DNA of 41,492 nt from assembly GCA_002424815.1 (NCBI GenBank), contig DILB01000002.1:140872-182363 (forward strand), read 5' to 3'. This stretch comes from Caryophanales bacterium UBA5603. Its GTDB lineage: Bacteria; Bacillota_I; Bacilli_A; Izemoplasmatales; Hujiaoplasmataceae. Below, piece after piece: positions 8,288 through 16,715 of the stretch. The notes beneath the pieces were generated by a model that saw only the letters and a program-made list of their open reading frames with translations, did not search any database and was not told the origin of the DNA. Position 1 is the stretch's first letter. Every line of letters starts with the position of its first letter. Position numbers and translations under genes: made by a program.

Positions 8288-10724
8288 ATGGTTTTTAGCT
8301 TTTCGGAATTTAATTAAACAACCAAGCAAATTTTTGTCAATATGGTTCACTCTATTGTTGGTTTCTGTTGCGATGGTATTTTCCTTTGTTCTAAAAGATT
8401 CATTTCGACAATATTTTATTCTTGAATCGCAAACAAACTATCGAAATATTGATATAGTCATAACATATGATCAAAACTCATCATCGCGAATCATCAGTAA
8501 GCGTCCAATCACTGAAAATTATAATGACTACTTTGATTCGGTGTCAGTTTTTATGAATTTTTATACACTTATGGATTATCAACAGGAATCGATATATGTC
8601 AATGTCTTTTCAGCCACTGTATATGATTTTTATCACGTTTTTGATATTGAACTTAATTCTTTGACTGAAAACGAAATCGTCTTAACGAGAAGTATTGCTG
8701 ATCGTCTGAATGTCAATATTGGTGACAATGTGTTGTTGCCAGTCGCTGGTAAAGAGTTGATGTATACTATTGGACATATAATTACAGATCATGGCCTATT
8801 CAAAGGAGATGCTGTTTATGTCAATAAAGAACGAATAACTAAAGAAATGATTGGCTTTGCAAATTTAGATAACTTAGGTAATGTTATTTATCTGAATGTT
8901 AAGTCGGGGTATTCAATTTCTGCAACTTCAAATATACTTAAAAACGACGATAATTATAGTGATTATGTTTTTCTTTTGACGATTGATTACGATAAGATTG
9001 AGCGTCAATCGACTTTTAATGCTTCTATTTTTGTCGGTCTTGGCGTGATGACAATTATTGCTTTGACGATCGTGCTTCAATCAATTTTTCCATTATTATA
9101 TAAGGATCTTGCGAAGGAAATCAGTATTGTTAAAACTCTAGGAGGTTCTAAATATTTCGTTTATGAAGTTTGGATATACGAATTTTTGATTATTTTATTA
9201 ACCGCACTTCCCATGGGTGTTTGGATTGCCTCTGAAACTTTCAATTATGGCGTCAAAACAATGAGAGTAGAGGGGTTTGTCGTTTTCGAACCACTGTTGG
9301 TTACGATTGCATTGGCATTAATTATTTTATTTATTATTATGGATGTCACATTTCATTACAATCGACTTAACAAAATTTCATCACCGATACTTGGACAAAA
9401 TATTCGATTTATCGAAAAAAATAGTTCAAAGATTATGACAATTATTTTAGGGTTTGCATTTATTTCTGTTGTAACATTTAAACCTTTTTCAATACCTATC
9501 AATGCATTATTAACAGTTTTATTAGGAATTTTTGTTTCTTTTAATTTGGTTTCTTGGTTATTGAGTCTGCCTGAGAGATTTTCAAAAAAATATAAACCTT
9601 CATTGTACTCGTTAATCACATTCAAATATCTTTCAATCAGTAAAATTATGCATAATATCACAAAGATTGTTATGGCATCCTTTTTAGTAATCGGAATAAC
9701 TTTGATGATAAACCATCATGTTGGTTCTGCATTAAACAATTTTGATAAGACGATGGAAACAGATTATATTTTAACCAATATTTTTGATTATAATGATTCG
9801 GTACTTGAAGCGGTTAATGCTGACCCTTTAACTGACTTTGCCAGTAGTGCACTATTCTATCAAGGAGTAATCATTCGAAATAATCTTTTATCCGATAAAA
9901 ATCTTCATTATTTAATGTCCATTGACTTTTCAAATTTATCCCAACACTTTAATTTTGTTTTTGATCGTAATGTCAGTTTTGAAATGAATAGTACAGAGAT
10001 ATTGTATGTCGTTTTACCAATCTCTTATGCATACATTTATAATATTGATTATGGAGATACTGTTTTAATGCATATTAATAACGACCTTGATAATGTTTCT
10101 TTCACTGTTGCCGGTTTTATAGAAACTGATTATTCAATGTTAGCATTGACCAATCTCTCAAAAGTTACTGCTTATAACTCAATAGTAAAACCAAACGCAA
10201 TTTTTATCAACACTGTTGGAAATCAAAGTTATAATCAAGACTTGCTTAAGACTTTTAGTTCTAAAATGTATTATTTTCTTGATACGAATCAACTATTTAA
10301 TGATCGTTCAGTTCTTTTTCAAGATGTTGCAAACTATTTAACAATCATTGGTTGGGGAGTTGTTTTCTGTTTCATGGGCATCATCTTCAATAGTGCCCTA
10401 CAATTATATGATCAGCAAAAAAAAGATTTTTCCAAATTGAGAGTTCTCGGATTGAATAATCGTAGATTATTACAACATTTTCTTATTGAATGGGGATTTA
10501 TTTCGATAATTGCTATTATATTTTCATGGTTTAATCTATGGATTTTAATTCCCAATCTTGGAAATCTAATGCTAATTTTTGATAACTATGCATTTATTCG
10601 ATTTGATTGGACCATGTATTTAATTTCTATTGGACTAGGAATTCCAAGTTTTATGATAAGTTATCTGATTTATTATTATCGTTTTAAATATCATCCATCA
10701 GTGGATGAATTAAAGATTTATTAG
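8265..10724 (+). CDS. FtsX/MacB-family ABC permease
   Basis: About 819 residues. Layout: an N-terminal membrane segment ('WFTLLLVSVAMVFSFVL'), an extracytoplasmic domain to about residue 260, three to four membrane segments (265-360), two more near 390-430, a further segment near 470 followed by a second extracytoplasmic domain, and three C-terminal segments. This duplicated-FtsX topology is that of MacB/YtrF-like permeases with eight or more segments. The start at 8265 is chosen because GGAG at 8252-8255 is 9 bases upstream; an ATG at 8250 is the alternative. It overlaps the ATPase gene. AT-content and coding style match the neighbours. The substrate is unknown. Confidence 0.87.
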   Translation: MMRRFAFKWFLAFRNLIKQPSKFLSIWFTLLLVSVAMVFSFVLKDSFRQYFILESQTNYRNIDIVITYDQNSSSRIISKRPITENYNDYFDSVSVFMNFYTLMDYQQESIYVNVFSATVYDFYHVFDIELNSLTENEIVLTRSIADRLNVNIGDNVLLPVAGKELMYTIGHIITDHGLFKGDAVYVNKERITKEMIGFANLDNLGNVIYLNVKSGYSISATSNILKNDDNYSDYVFLLTIDYDKIERQSTFNASIFVGLGVMTIIALTIVLQSIFPLLYKDLAKEISIVKTLGGSKYFVYEVWIYEFLIILLTALPMGVWIASETFNYGVKTMRVEGFVVFEPLLVTIALALIILFIIMDVTFHYNRLNKISSPILGQNIRFIEKNSSKIMTIILGFAFISVVTFKPFSIPINALLTVLLGIFVSFNLVSWLLSLPERFSKKYKPSLYSLITFKYLSISKIMHNITKIVMASFLVIGITLMINHHVGSALNNFDKTMETDYILTNIFDYNDSVLEAVNADPLTDFASSALFYQGVIIRNNLLSDKNLHYLMSIDFSNLSQHFNFVFDRNVSFEMNSTEILYVVLPISYAYIYNIDYGDTVLMHINNDLDNVSFTVAGFIETDYSMLALTNLSKVTAYNSIVKPNAIFINTVGNQSYNQDLLKTFSSKMYYFLDTNQLFNDRSVLFQDVANYLTIIGWGVVFCFMGIIFNSALQLYDQQKKDFSKLRVLGLNNRRLLQHFLIEWGFISIIAIIFSWFNLWILIPNLGNLMLIFDNYAFIRFDWTMYLISIGLGIPSFMISYLIYYYRFKYHPSVDELKIY

Positions 10725-10734
10725 GAGGGTCAAT

Positions 10735-13008
10735 ATGAAAAAAAGAATTGTTTTAATCTTAATATTATGTTTTAGCTTTGGAAGTACCATTGCATGTACA
10801 GGTGTAACTACCACAACTGGAACAGAAACCACCATAGGTGTTCTTGCTTCTCCAACGAATCTCAATGTAAATGGGACTATTTTATCTTGGAGTTCTGTTT
10901 CAAACGCAACTGGTTATATTGTTTATGCAAATGGAGTACAAATTGCGTCAGTAACGACGAATAATTACAATTTTTCGACAACTTATGCTAATCCAAGTAT
11001 TTTTACTGTTGTTGCTACTGCAAACGGATATGGGAACAGTGCTCCTAGCTTTGGATATTCGTACGCAGGTTACTTAGCTATTGAAGGTTCAGCAATCAAT
11101 GCTCTTTTTATTTCGAAACAAATGGATGTGCCTTCGTATATTGTAAATGCCTTAGTTCAAAACGGTATGACAGCTGTCAAATTAACACCCATTATTAACG
11201 AAATGCAAAAAACAATTGACACGATTTCTACAGCCGAAAATGATATCGCTGTGATTAATGGAGCTATTCGTAATTTTCTAGCTACTATCACAGAAATTGA
11301 ACCGATGGTTGCGACGTTAGTCGACATATTGCCAACTATTATTAATAGCGAAATAATAAATATTGATGAAATGATTGAGATATATGAAGATGAAATGACC
11401 GGAAATGAATTGTGGGATCAATATTATCAATCGATGATTGACGATTTAGATGAAAAAAAGGATCGTTTAATTACTTTACAGAACATTCTTGCTGAAAATA
11501 AAACACTTTTAGTTCAAACGATGACTGCTCAAGTAGAGTACTTAATTTCATTTCATGCAGCTATTTCTGATGATTTGATATTGGATGTTATTGATATGAT
11601 TGAATCGCAAACCTTTAATTCATCAGAAATTCTGGTCATTAAAAATGAATTAATTGGCATGTTTGAATATAACTTACCAGAAATATCCGATTTAGCATTG
11701 TTATACGATTTCATCATTGTTTTTATAGAAGGATTTAGCGGCGAGACACCCATGACTGTAACACTTTCTTCTTTAACTACTGAGTTGGCCATCATGGAAG
11801 TAAAAATGATGGAGTTGATGCTTGCTTTTCTTGATACAATAGATCTTGCATTTTTAAATGAACTGAATTCTTTATATGATACTTCGCCAACTGAATTAAT
11901 GTTTGCATTAGAAGTCCAAATAATGTTGATAAAATATTTTAATGTTTTTAAAGATTCAAATCAAATAATGTTTACTGACCTAGAAAACGTTTTAACACTC
12001 TCACAAAAAACACTATTGTTTAATGGACTAAAAGATTCAATTGATGATTTTATTTCTGCTTTGACAGGCGATCTTGAAACCGCTAATATTTTTGCAGCCA
12101 TATTTGAGGACTTAACATATGGGTTGTACAGCGCTTCATCAACTGCATTTAATGATTTTATAGATGATGCAATTAACCATCTTTCAATCACAAACGGTGA
12201 GCTTATAAGACAGATTGCCATCAGTGAAGCTTATTATCAAGAATACGATTTTTGGACTGATGAATATTACTTTGTTAATCATTTAACTGGGATTGAATAT
12301 GTTAATTACACCGAATTCCTTAATGCTAAAGAAGAAACTAATTTATATTTACTCGAACAAGTAGTTTTGTTTATCGATGCAACTTACATGCATATGAGTG
12401 ATCTTGAAGTATTTGCCGTCATTGATATGTTGTTAATGATGGTTCCTGATTCTTTTTTGGCTACCGAACTAATGATTACCATAATTCAAACAGGAGCATT
12501 ACTTGATAATGCAGACACCACAATAAACGCATTAATGCCAGACCTTATGGACTTGCTTGGCAATATCACAGATTATATTATCGCTTCTACGTTATTTGAT
12601 GATTTGCATACAGCGAAAGAAGAAGCGATTGGTTACTACAAAAACAATTATGGAATCAATTATCTTGAATATCTTGATAACACTAATTATGAAGGATTTG
12701 AGACAGATTATTATCTTGATTATGCAATGGCAATTGTTATCGCAAAGCACTTAAATGCTTTTATTACAATCAGTAATGAAGCTTTAATCGATGGAATTAT
12801 TGCCGATATTTTTACATTCCTTAAGACAGAAGAAATGATATTAGTTCTCGATACAACGTTGACTGATATTAATAATCAAGAATTAAATATTTACTCAATT
12901 TTTGAAGATATGATTGATTATTCTAACCTTATCAAAGGATACCAAGTTTCAACTCTATCTCCCGAACAAATTATCGAAGTTGATTATTTCGTTAATCTAT
13001 TACGCTAA
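10735..13008 (+). CDS. Large lipoprotein with FN3-like domain, ABC-permease partner
   Basis: 757 residues. A signal peptide ends in 'STIAC' (C21), a lipobox with a weak -3 position, followed by a Thr-rich linker. Residues about 37-105 resemble a fibronectin type III domain ('NLNVNGTILSWSSVSNATGY'). The remaining 640 residues are acidic, rich in Ile, Leu, Asp and Glu and predicted largely helical, with no recognised family. AGGAGGG precedes the ATG. The gene is 10 bases after the permease and clearly part of the same operon, so it probably acts with the transporter on the outer surface. It could alternatively be a surface adhesin merely co-transcribed. A terminator follows. Confidence 0.75.
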   Translation: MKKRIVLILILCFSFGSTIACTGVTTTTGTETTIGVLASPTNLNVNGTILSWSSVSNATGYIVYANGVQIASVTTNNYNFSTTYANPSIFTVVATANGYGNSAPSFGYSYAGYLAIEGSAINALFISKQMDVPSYIVNALVQNGMTAVKLTPIINEMQKTIDTISTAENDIAVINGAIRNFLATITEIEPMVATLVDILPTIINSEIINIDEMIEIYEDEMTGNELWDQYYQSMIDDLDEKKDRLITLQNILAENKTLLVQTMTAQVEYLISFHAAISDDLILDVIDMIESQTFNSSEILVIKNELIGMFEYNLPEISDLALLYDFIIVFIEGFSGETPMTVTLSSLTTELAIMEVKMMELMLAFLDTIDLAFLNELNSLYDTSPTELMFALEVQIMLIKYFNVFKDSNQIMFTDLENVLTLSQKTLLFNGLKDSIDDFISALTGDLETANIFAAIFEDLTYGLYSASSTAFNDFIDDAINHLSITNGELIRQIAISEAYYQEYDFWTDEYYFVNHLTGIEYVNYTEFLNAKEETNLYLLEQVVLFIDATYMHMSDLEVFAVIDMLLMMVPDSFLATELMITIIQTGALLDNADTTINALMPDLMDLLGNITDYIIASTLFDDLHTAKEEAIGYYKNNYGINYLEYLDNTNYEGFETDYYLDYAMAIVIAKHLNAFITISNEALIDGIIADIFTFLKTEEMILVLDTTLTDINNQELNIYSIFEDMIDYSNLIKGYQVSTLSPEQIIEVDYFVNLLR

Positions 13009-13022
13009 TAATTCTCATAAAT

Positions 13023-13056
13023 AAAAACGACTCTTTGAAAAATAGGAGTCGTTTTT
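13023..13056 (+). terminator. Terminator after ABC-lipoprotein operon
   Basis: AAAAACGACTC and GAGTCGTTTTT form an 11-bp stem with a 12-base loop, ending in a T-run. Confidence 0.9.
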
Positions 13057-13152
13057 GATTATCTCAATCAATTCAAGAAATAAGGATTAAATTGACAATC
13101 TATATTTTCATAAATATTGTCGTTTAAATTAATTTGTGAATGATTTCTTAAG

Positions 13153-13168
13153 GTAAAGTTCACTTTAC
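13153..13168. promoter_or_regulatory. 16-base perfect dyad overlapping a -35 box
   Basis: GTAAAGT-TC-ACTTTAC is a perfect inverted repeat with a 2-base centre that covers most of the -35 box of the following promoter, a position typical of a repressor operator. A related sequence with 12 of 16 identical bases lies at 20373-20388, at the same distance from the superoxide reductase promoter. Confidence 0.55.
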
Positions 13169-13192
13169 TTTTTCCTGGGTTAATGCTATACT
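13164..13192 (+). promoter_or_regulatory. Promoter of secreted Ig-like protein
   Basis: TTTACT at 13164-13169, a 17-base spacer, and TATACT at 13187-13192 preceded by TGC (extended -10). Confidence 0.75.
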
Positions 13193-13231
13193 TTTTTTTG
13201 AATAACAGCACTTACAGGAGGATTTTTAAAC

Positions 13232-13900
13232 ATGAAGAAACAGTTGAGTAGAAAACTCGTCTTTTTAATATCATTTTTGGGTCTTGCGTGTATTTTTGCA
13301 TTGGCAATGATTATCATTGAAGCAATTCCCGATTCAACTCCAGTATTTGCTGCAATCGACGATGTTGCTGAAACGAACGAAGATACAAGTGTAACTATTA
13401 CTGTGCTGACAAATGACACCGATATAGACACCACAACGCTTGTCATTTTAGATTATACTCAAGGTTCAAATGGACGAGTAGCAAAAACGACGACGGGTTT
13501 AAGATATATTCCAAACACTAATTTTCATGGCATAGACACTTTTACCTACACCCTTCAAAATTCAGCCTTACAAACCGCCGTTGCAACCGTTACAGTCACT
13601 GTAAAATCGGTCAATGATGCACCCAGAATACTTAACGATTATTTTACAACGGTTGCCAATGTTCCAGCTTTGATTAATGTACTTGCAAATGATACTGATG
13701 TTGATGGCGATTTATTGATTATATCAGGGTTTTTGAGTTTTCCAAAAAATGGAATCGTGGAGATTGTTGATGGTAAAGTCCGTTATACTCCTAATGAGGG
13801 GTTTACCGGTATCGATACTTTTGTATATAGAGCGAAAGATCCTTCGAATGCATCTGATACCGCAACTGTAACGGTTAATGTGTTACCTGCTGAAGATTAG
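13232..13900 (+). CDS. Secreted or membrane-anchored protein with two Ig/cadherin-like domains
   Basis: 222 residues. The N terminus is basic then hydrophobic (residues 9-30), a signal peptide or anchor; 'VFA' before 'AIDD' is a possible cleavage point. Two tandem domains of about 85 residues follow (about 46-131 and 132-220). Both carry the 'VLtNDTDiD' or 'VLANDTDVDGD' start and a 'RYtPN..F.GiDTF.Y' core typical of bacterial Big_9/cadherin-like repeats; the Asp-rich loops suggest calcium binding. No C-terminal sorting signal is seen. It likely sits on the cell surface and may bind partners or matrix. It is a single-gene unit with its own promoter, an AGGAGG ribosome site and a terminator. 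Confidence 0.8.
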   Translation: MKKQLSRKLVFLISFLGLACIFALAMIIIEAIPDSTPVFAAIDDVAETNEDTSVTITVLTNDTDIDTTTLVILDYTQGSNGRVAKTTTGLRYIPNTNFHGIDTFTYTLQNSALQTAVATVTVTVKSVNDAPRILNDYFTTVANVPALINVLANDTDVDGDLLIISGFLSFPKNGIVEIVDGKVRYTPNEGFTGIDTFVYRAKDPSNASDTATVTVNVLPAED

Positions 13901-13935
13901 TTCTTGAATATATGATGTAAATGATTAATATACTG

Positions 13936-13968
13936 AACCTCGAGATGTTATATGCCTTGAGGTTTTTT
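13936..13968 (+). terminator. Terminator after Ig-like protein gene
   Basis: AACCTCGAG and CTTGAGGTT form a 9-bp stem with one G-T pair around an 11-base loop, followed by a T-run. Confidence 0.85.
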
Positions 13969-14035
13969 AATACTTAATAATGACAATGATTGTGTTAAAA
14001 TATAAGAGAGAAGCAAATAAGAGGAGGGAAAAATC

Positions 14036-15145
14036 ATGTATGTTGGATTGACAAAAAAGTTAATAGAATATTCTAAAATAGAACTTCACAATATTCATGA
14101 TGTTGATCCCTTGTTCTCTTGGCAAGCTAATCTTATTATTATCAATGGAAAAAAATCAATAATAACTGTCAATAATCGTACTAGAATGCCAATTTTATTT
14201 TACAATGTTAAATTAAAAGACCTAAAAAAATTTGATGAATTGTTTGTTTTAGGAATTAGGACAGTCTTTTCATCATTAGGACTTAGCCAAGAGGTAATTG
14301 ATGAATATATTGTTAAAAGTGATCGTATTATTTTTGGAAAAACAACGAATAGATCTGTATTGACAACGATGAATATGATGACTGAAATTGCAAAGAATAT
14401 GGACTTTTATTTTGATGACAATTCAGTGATTCAAGTCGGATTTTCTCAAGAAATCTCTTATGAAAGTTATAAAATAGATTATCCATATGAAAGGGTGTCT
14501 GAACGATTTTACCAAGTATTTGCTAATTTTATTAAAACAAATAGTCTTCTCAATATTCGTTCTAAACCTTCAATGAAAGCTTATCAACTTCTTATAAAAA
14601 TTATTCAAGATGAAGGCGTTATTTGGCGGAGAATTATAGTTCCGTCGATGACTCAGTTTGAACAATTACATCATATAATTCAAGCGTCATTTGGTTGGTT
14701 AAAGTATAATGAATATGCTTTCATAATTTACCATAAGGATGAAATAGTTACTTTAATTACTGATGAAAGTCTTAGTCAACATCATGGGCAAAACACAGAA
14801 TATTTTACATTAATTGATTACAAAACACCTATCGGAAATTATATTGAACTATTCGAAGAAATACAGTATATTTATGATTTTGTTGTAGATTGGCGTCATC
14901 AAATCATTTTCGAAAAAATCATTGACGATTATAAGGAATTTTATCCACAATGCATATCAGGATATGGGACAACCCCAGAAGATGTAACTTTACTTAATGA
15001 TATCAAAATCAGAAAAGATTTAGAACTATCTACTTATGACTTGTTCCTACTGGAAAATCATAAAAAATATCGCAAATTTAATATTGTTGAGATAAATCAA
15101 AGGCTAAAAACCGCACTTCGTTTTTCTAAACGTCACTCAATTTGA
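14036..15145 (+). CDS. DUF6933-like plus pRiA4b ORF-3-like domain protein
   Basis: 369 residues in two parts. Residues 1-150 resemble DUF6933 ('LTKKLIEY', 'LFSWQANLIIINGKKSI'), a short domain of unknown function. Residues about 178-335 look like the plasmid pRiA4b ORF-3 fold: 'YQLLIKIIQDEGVIWRRIIV', 'FEQLHHIIQASFGW', and 'YIYDFVVDWRHQIIFEKII' followed by 'YPQCISGYGTTPED'. Proteins with this domain occur on plasmids and beside transposases, but many are chromosomal and no transposase is visible here. Function is unknown. GAGGAGGG precedes the ATG; the flanking terminators make it a single-gene unit. Confidence 0.75.
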   Translation: MYVGLTKKLIEYSKIELHNIHDVDPLFSWQANLIIINGKKSIITVNNRTRMPILFYNVKLKDLKKFDELFVLGIRTVFSSLGLSQEVIDEYIVKSDRIIFGKTTNRSVLTTMNMMTEIAKNMDFYFDDNSVIQVGFSQEISYESYKIDYPYERVSERFYQVFANFIKTNSLLNIRSKPSMKAYQLLIKIIQDEGVIWRRIIVPSMTQFEQLHHIIQASFGWLKYNEYAFIIYHKDEIVTLITDESLSQHHGQNTEYFTLIDYKTPIGNYIELFEEIQYIYDFVVDWRHQIIFEKIIDDYKEFYPQCISGYGTTPEDVTLLNDIKIRKDLELSTYDLFLLENHKKYRKFNIVEINQRLKTALRFSKRHSI

Positions 15146-15171
15146 TATCTAATAATAAATTGAAACTGTCA

Positions 15172-15226
15172 AAAAAACACCTTGTATCTTGCCTTTTTAT
15201 TAGGCTTTTATGCAGGGTGTTTTTTA
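15172..15226 (+). terminator. Two-stem terminator after DUF6933/pRiA4b gene
   Basis: An outer stem pairs AAAAAACACC with GGTGTTTTTT and an inner hairpin pairs GCCT with AGGC. A/T runs on both sides mean it could also end the convergent iron-transporter transcript. Confidence 0.75.
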
Positions 15227-15284
15227 TTTTAAATACTCATTAGAAGTTATAAATTAGATTGTTTATGAATATTAAAGCAATAAA

Positions 15285-16160
15285 CTATACTTCAATTCCT
15301 AGAACTAATTTTATTAATGTTCCAATTCCGAACGAAATAATCGCTACGCCAAAACTGATGAATATCATTTGCCAGAAACGTTTTCTAAATGGGATGCTCT
15401 TTGCGACTGATATATAATAATTGAAGAAGAAGATAATTAAAATAACGGTTATCAACATGATGACCAAAGATACATATGGACTTACAGGAATCAATAAGTA
15501 AGGAGATACCAACAAAATAACGGTTATTATATAAGCTATTCCTGTATAAATAGCAGATTTTAAAGCGTTAGGAAGATTATCCGCTTTTGCACTCAAGTAT
15601 TCACTGGCAGCCATCGAGAGCGATGCAGCAATTCCAGTTATTAATGCGGACAAACTAATGATTTTAGGATCAGCTAAAGCAAAAGTTAATCCAGCTAAAG
15701 TTCCGGTGAGTTCGACGAGTGCATCGTTTAAACCGAGAACCATGGAACCCACGTAATTGAGTCGCTCTTCATCAAGCATGGCTATCAATTCAGCTTCATG
15801 TGAATCCTCTTCAATTGCAATGGCATAAGCCTCTTCTATATATTCGCCAATACTATCGTAAAATTTCTTTGATTTATCTTCTCCCATTTCCATAAGCTTT
15901 AGAGCAAAAGTATAGCCAAGAAGGAAACTAATAAATTGATAAAATAGAACTTTCAACCGGTAAGAAGGTGAAATTTCACCTAAGTATAAAGTCCATACAT
16001 CATAATGATTTTTTTCCTGTTCAGCAATTTTTTCAAGTATTGCTTTATTTGCAGAATCTTTCATTTTTCTTGCAATATTTTTATATACATAATATCCTGT
16101 AATTTCATCACGTTGCATTGAACGAATTTGATTTTTAATATGTTTTGGATAATCTTTCAT
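15285..16160 (-). CDS. Ferritin-like/VIT1-CCC1 family iron or manganese transporter
   Basis: 291 residues. Residues 1-130 form a rubrerythrin-like four-helix domain with E19, E49-xx-H52 and E118-xx-H121 as likely di-iron ligands. Residues about 135-291 form a five-segment VIT1/CCC1 membrane domain beginning 'VGSMVLGLNDALVELTGTLAG' and including 'SMAASEYLSAKAD'. The same architecture is known from MbfA-type membrane-bound ferritins, which export iron, and from related vacuolar-type Fe/Mn transporters. Export or detoxification of Fe(II)/Mn(II) is the likely role, coupled to metal sensing or peroxide use by the ferritin-like part. GGGAGG precedes the start. It has a near-consensus promoter of its own. 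Confidence 0.88.
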   Translation of the reverse strand: MKDYPKHIKNQIRSMQRDEITGYYVYKNIARKMKDSANKAILEKIAEQEKNHYDVWTLYLGEISPSYRLKVLFYQFISFLLGYTFALKLMEMGEDKSKKFYDSIGEYIEEAYAIAIEEDSHEAELIAMLDEERLNYVGSMVLGLNDALVELTGTLAGLTFALADPKIISLSALITGIAASLSMAASEYLSAKADNLPNALKSAIYTGIAYIITVILLVSPYLLIPVSPYVSLVIMLITVILIIFFFNYYISVAKSIPFRKRFWQMIFISFGVAIISFGIGTLIKLVLGIEV

Positions 16161-16199
16161 AAAGGACCTCCCATATAAATTTGGTGTATTATTTGATTT

Positions 16200-16228
16200 A
16201 GTATAGTCTCATTTATGATTTTTGTAAA
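16200..16228 (-). promoter_or_regulatory. Promoter of the VIT-family transporter
   Basis: On the minus strand TTTACA (complement of 16223-16228), a 17-base spacer, and TATACT (complement of 16200-16205). No clear PerR or Fur box is seen around it. Confidence 0.75.
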
Positions 16229-16436
16229 TGGAGAGGAAAAAATTTGATTATTACTATTTTCGGATTAATGCGTTATAAGAGATTATATAAATGTTTATTT
16301 TACTGTGTAAAGGTAAGAGCCCAAAAGCATAATTCTTCATTATACGTTAATTTTTAAATGGTTATAATCCAAATAATGAATAGTTATGACTATTTCTTTT
16401 TTTTAGTGTTTTTTTTACGATATTTTTAATGACACC

Positions 16437-16467
16437 TTGGCAAAAGACTTTTCGAATATGGTATAAT
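16437..16467 (+). promoter_or_regulatory. Likely promoter of GltS-family symporter
   Basis: TTGGCA at 16437-16442 and TGGTATAAT (extended -10) ending at 16467, spacing 19. It would give a leader of about 240 bases before the ATG, unusually long for this window. Confidence 0.5.
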
Positions 16468-16566
16468 CATACGACAAGGATGGTAATTATAATTATCTTC
16501 CATAATCGAAATATCTATTATATTGTTAAATAGTATAATAATCTTCATATCCAAAACATTCATTGT

Positions 16567-16670
16567 CAATTTTCATCGGAGAAATTGCCAATTTAAGTTG
16601 ATCAAGTTGTATTTTATTTTTTCAAAACTTGATTATGCATATTTATGAATATTGTGAAAATCCGATGAGA
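16567..16670 (+). promoter_or_regulatory. Candidate structured 5' leader with alternative pairings
   Basis: Three stems can be drawn. A long-range stem pairs 16571-16580 (core TCATCGGA) with 16661-16670 (core TCCGATGA). An inner hairpin pairs 16599-16608 (core ATCAAGTT) with 16626-16635 (core AACTTGAT). A small hairpin CAATTT/AAATTG (16567-16572/16582-16587) places TCATCGGA in its loop and would compete with, or form a pseudoknot with, the long-range stem. The layout looks like a riboswitch or protein-binding leader, but no known class was recognised, and no terminator-like T-run follows. Confidence 0.4.
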
Positions 16671-16715
16671 TTTATGAATGTATCAAACTACATGAAAAAA
16701 AGGAGCTTATGAACT

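Larger units (their letters stand above)
16206..16715. other. Gene-free region upstream of GltS-family symporter
   Basis: About 510 bases with no supported protein-coding gene. It holds the promoter of the minus-strand iron transporter at its left end, a weak AT-rich hairpin with a T-run (16379-16404), a probable plus-strand promoter at 16437-16467, a second TATAAT at 16534-16539 without a clear -35, and a structured leader at 16567-16670. A direct repeat TTTATGAAT occurs at 16642-16650 and 16671-16679, between the leader structure and the ribosome binding site. Short frames here lack ribosome binding sites. Confidence 0.7.

Noticed and set aside
14036..15145. Transposon passenger gene, because of the pRiA4b-like domain
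   Set aside because: No transposase, terminal inverted repeats or target duplications are visible around it, and base composition matches the neighbours.
16268..16357. Short open frame of about 29 codons in the region upstream of the symporter
   Set aside because: No ribosome binding site, no similarity recognised, and it precedes the likely promoter.
16379..16404. Hairpin AATAGT/ACTATT plus a long T-run resembling a terminator
   Set aside because: The stem is pure A/T-rich and weak, and no plus-strand gene lies upstream to terminate; a nearby TATAAT would leave a transcript of only about 30 bases.
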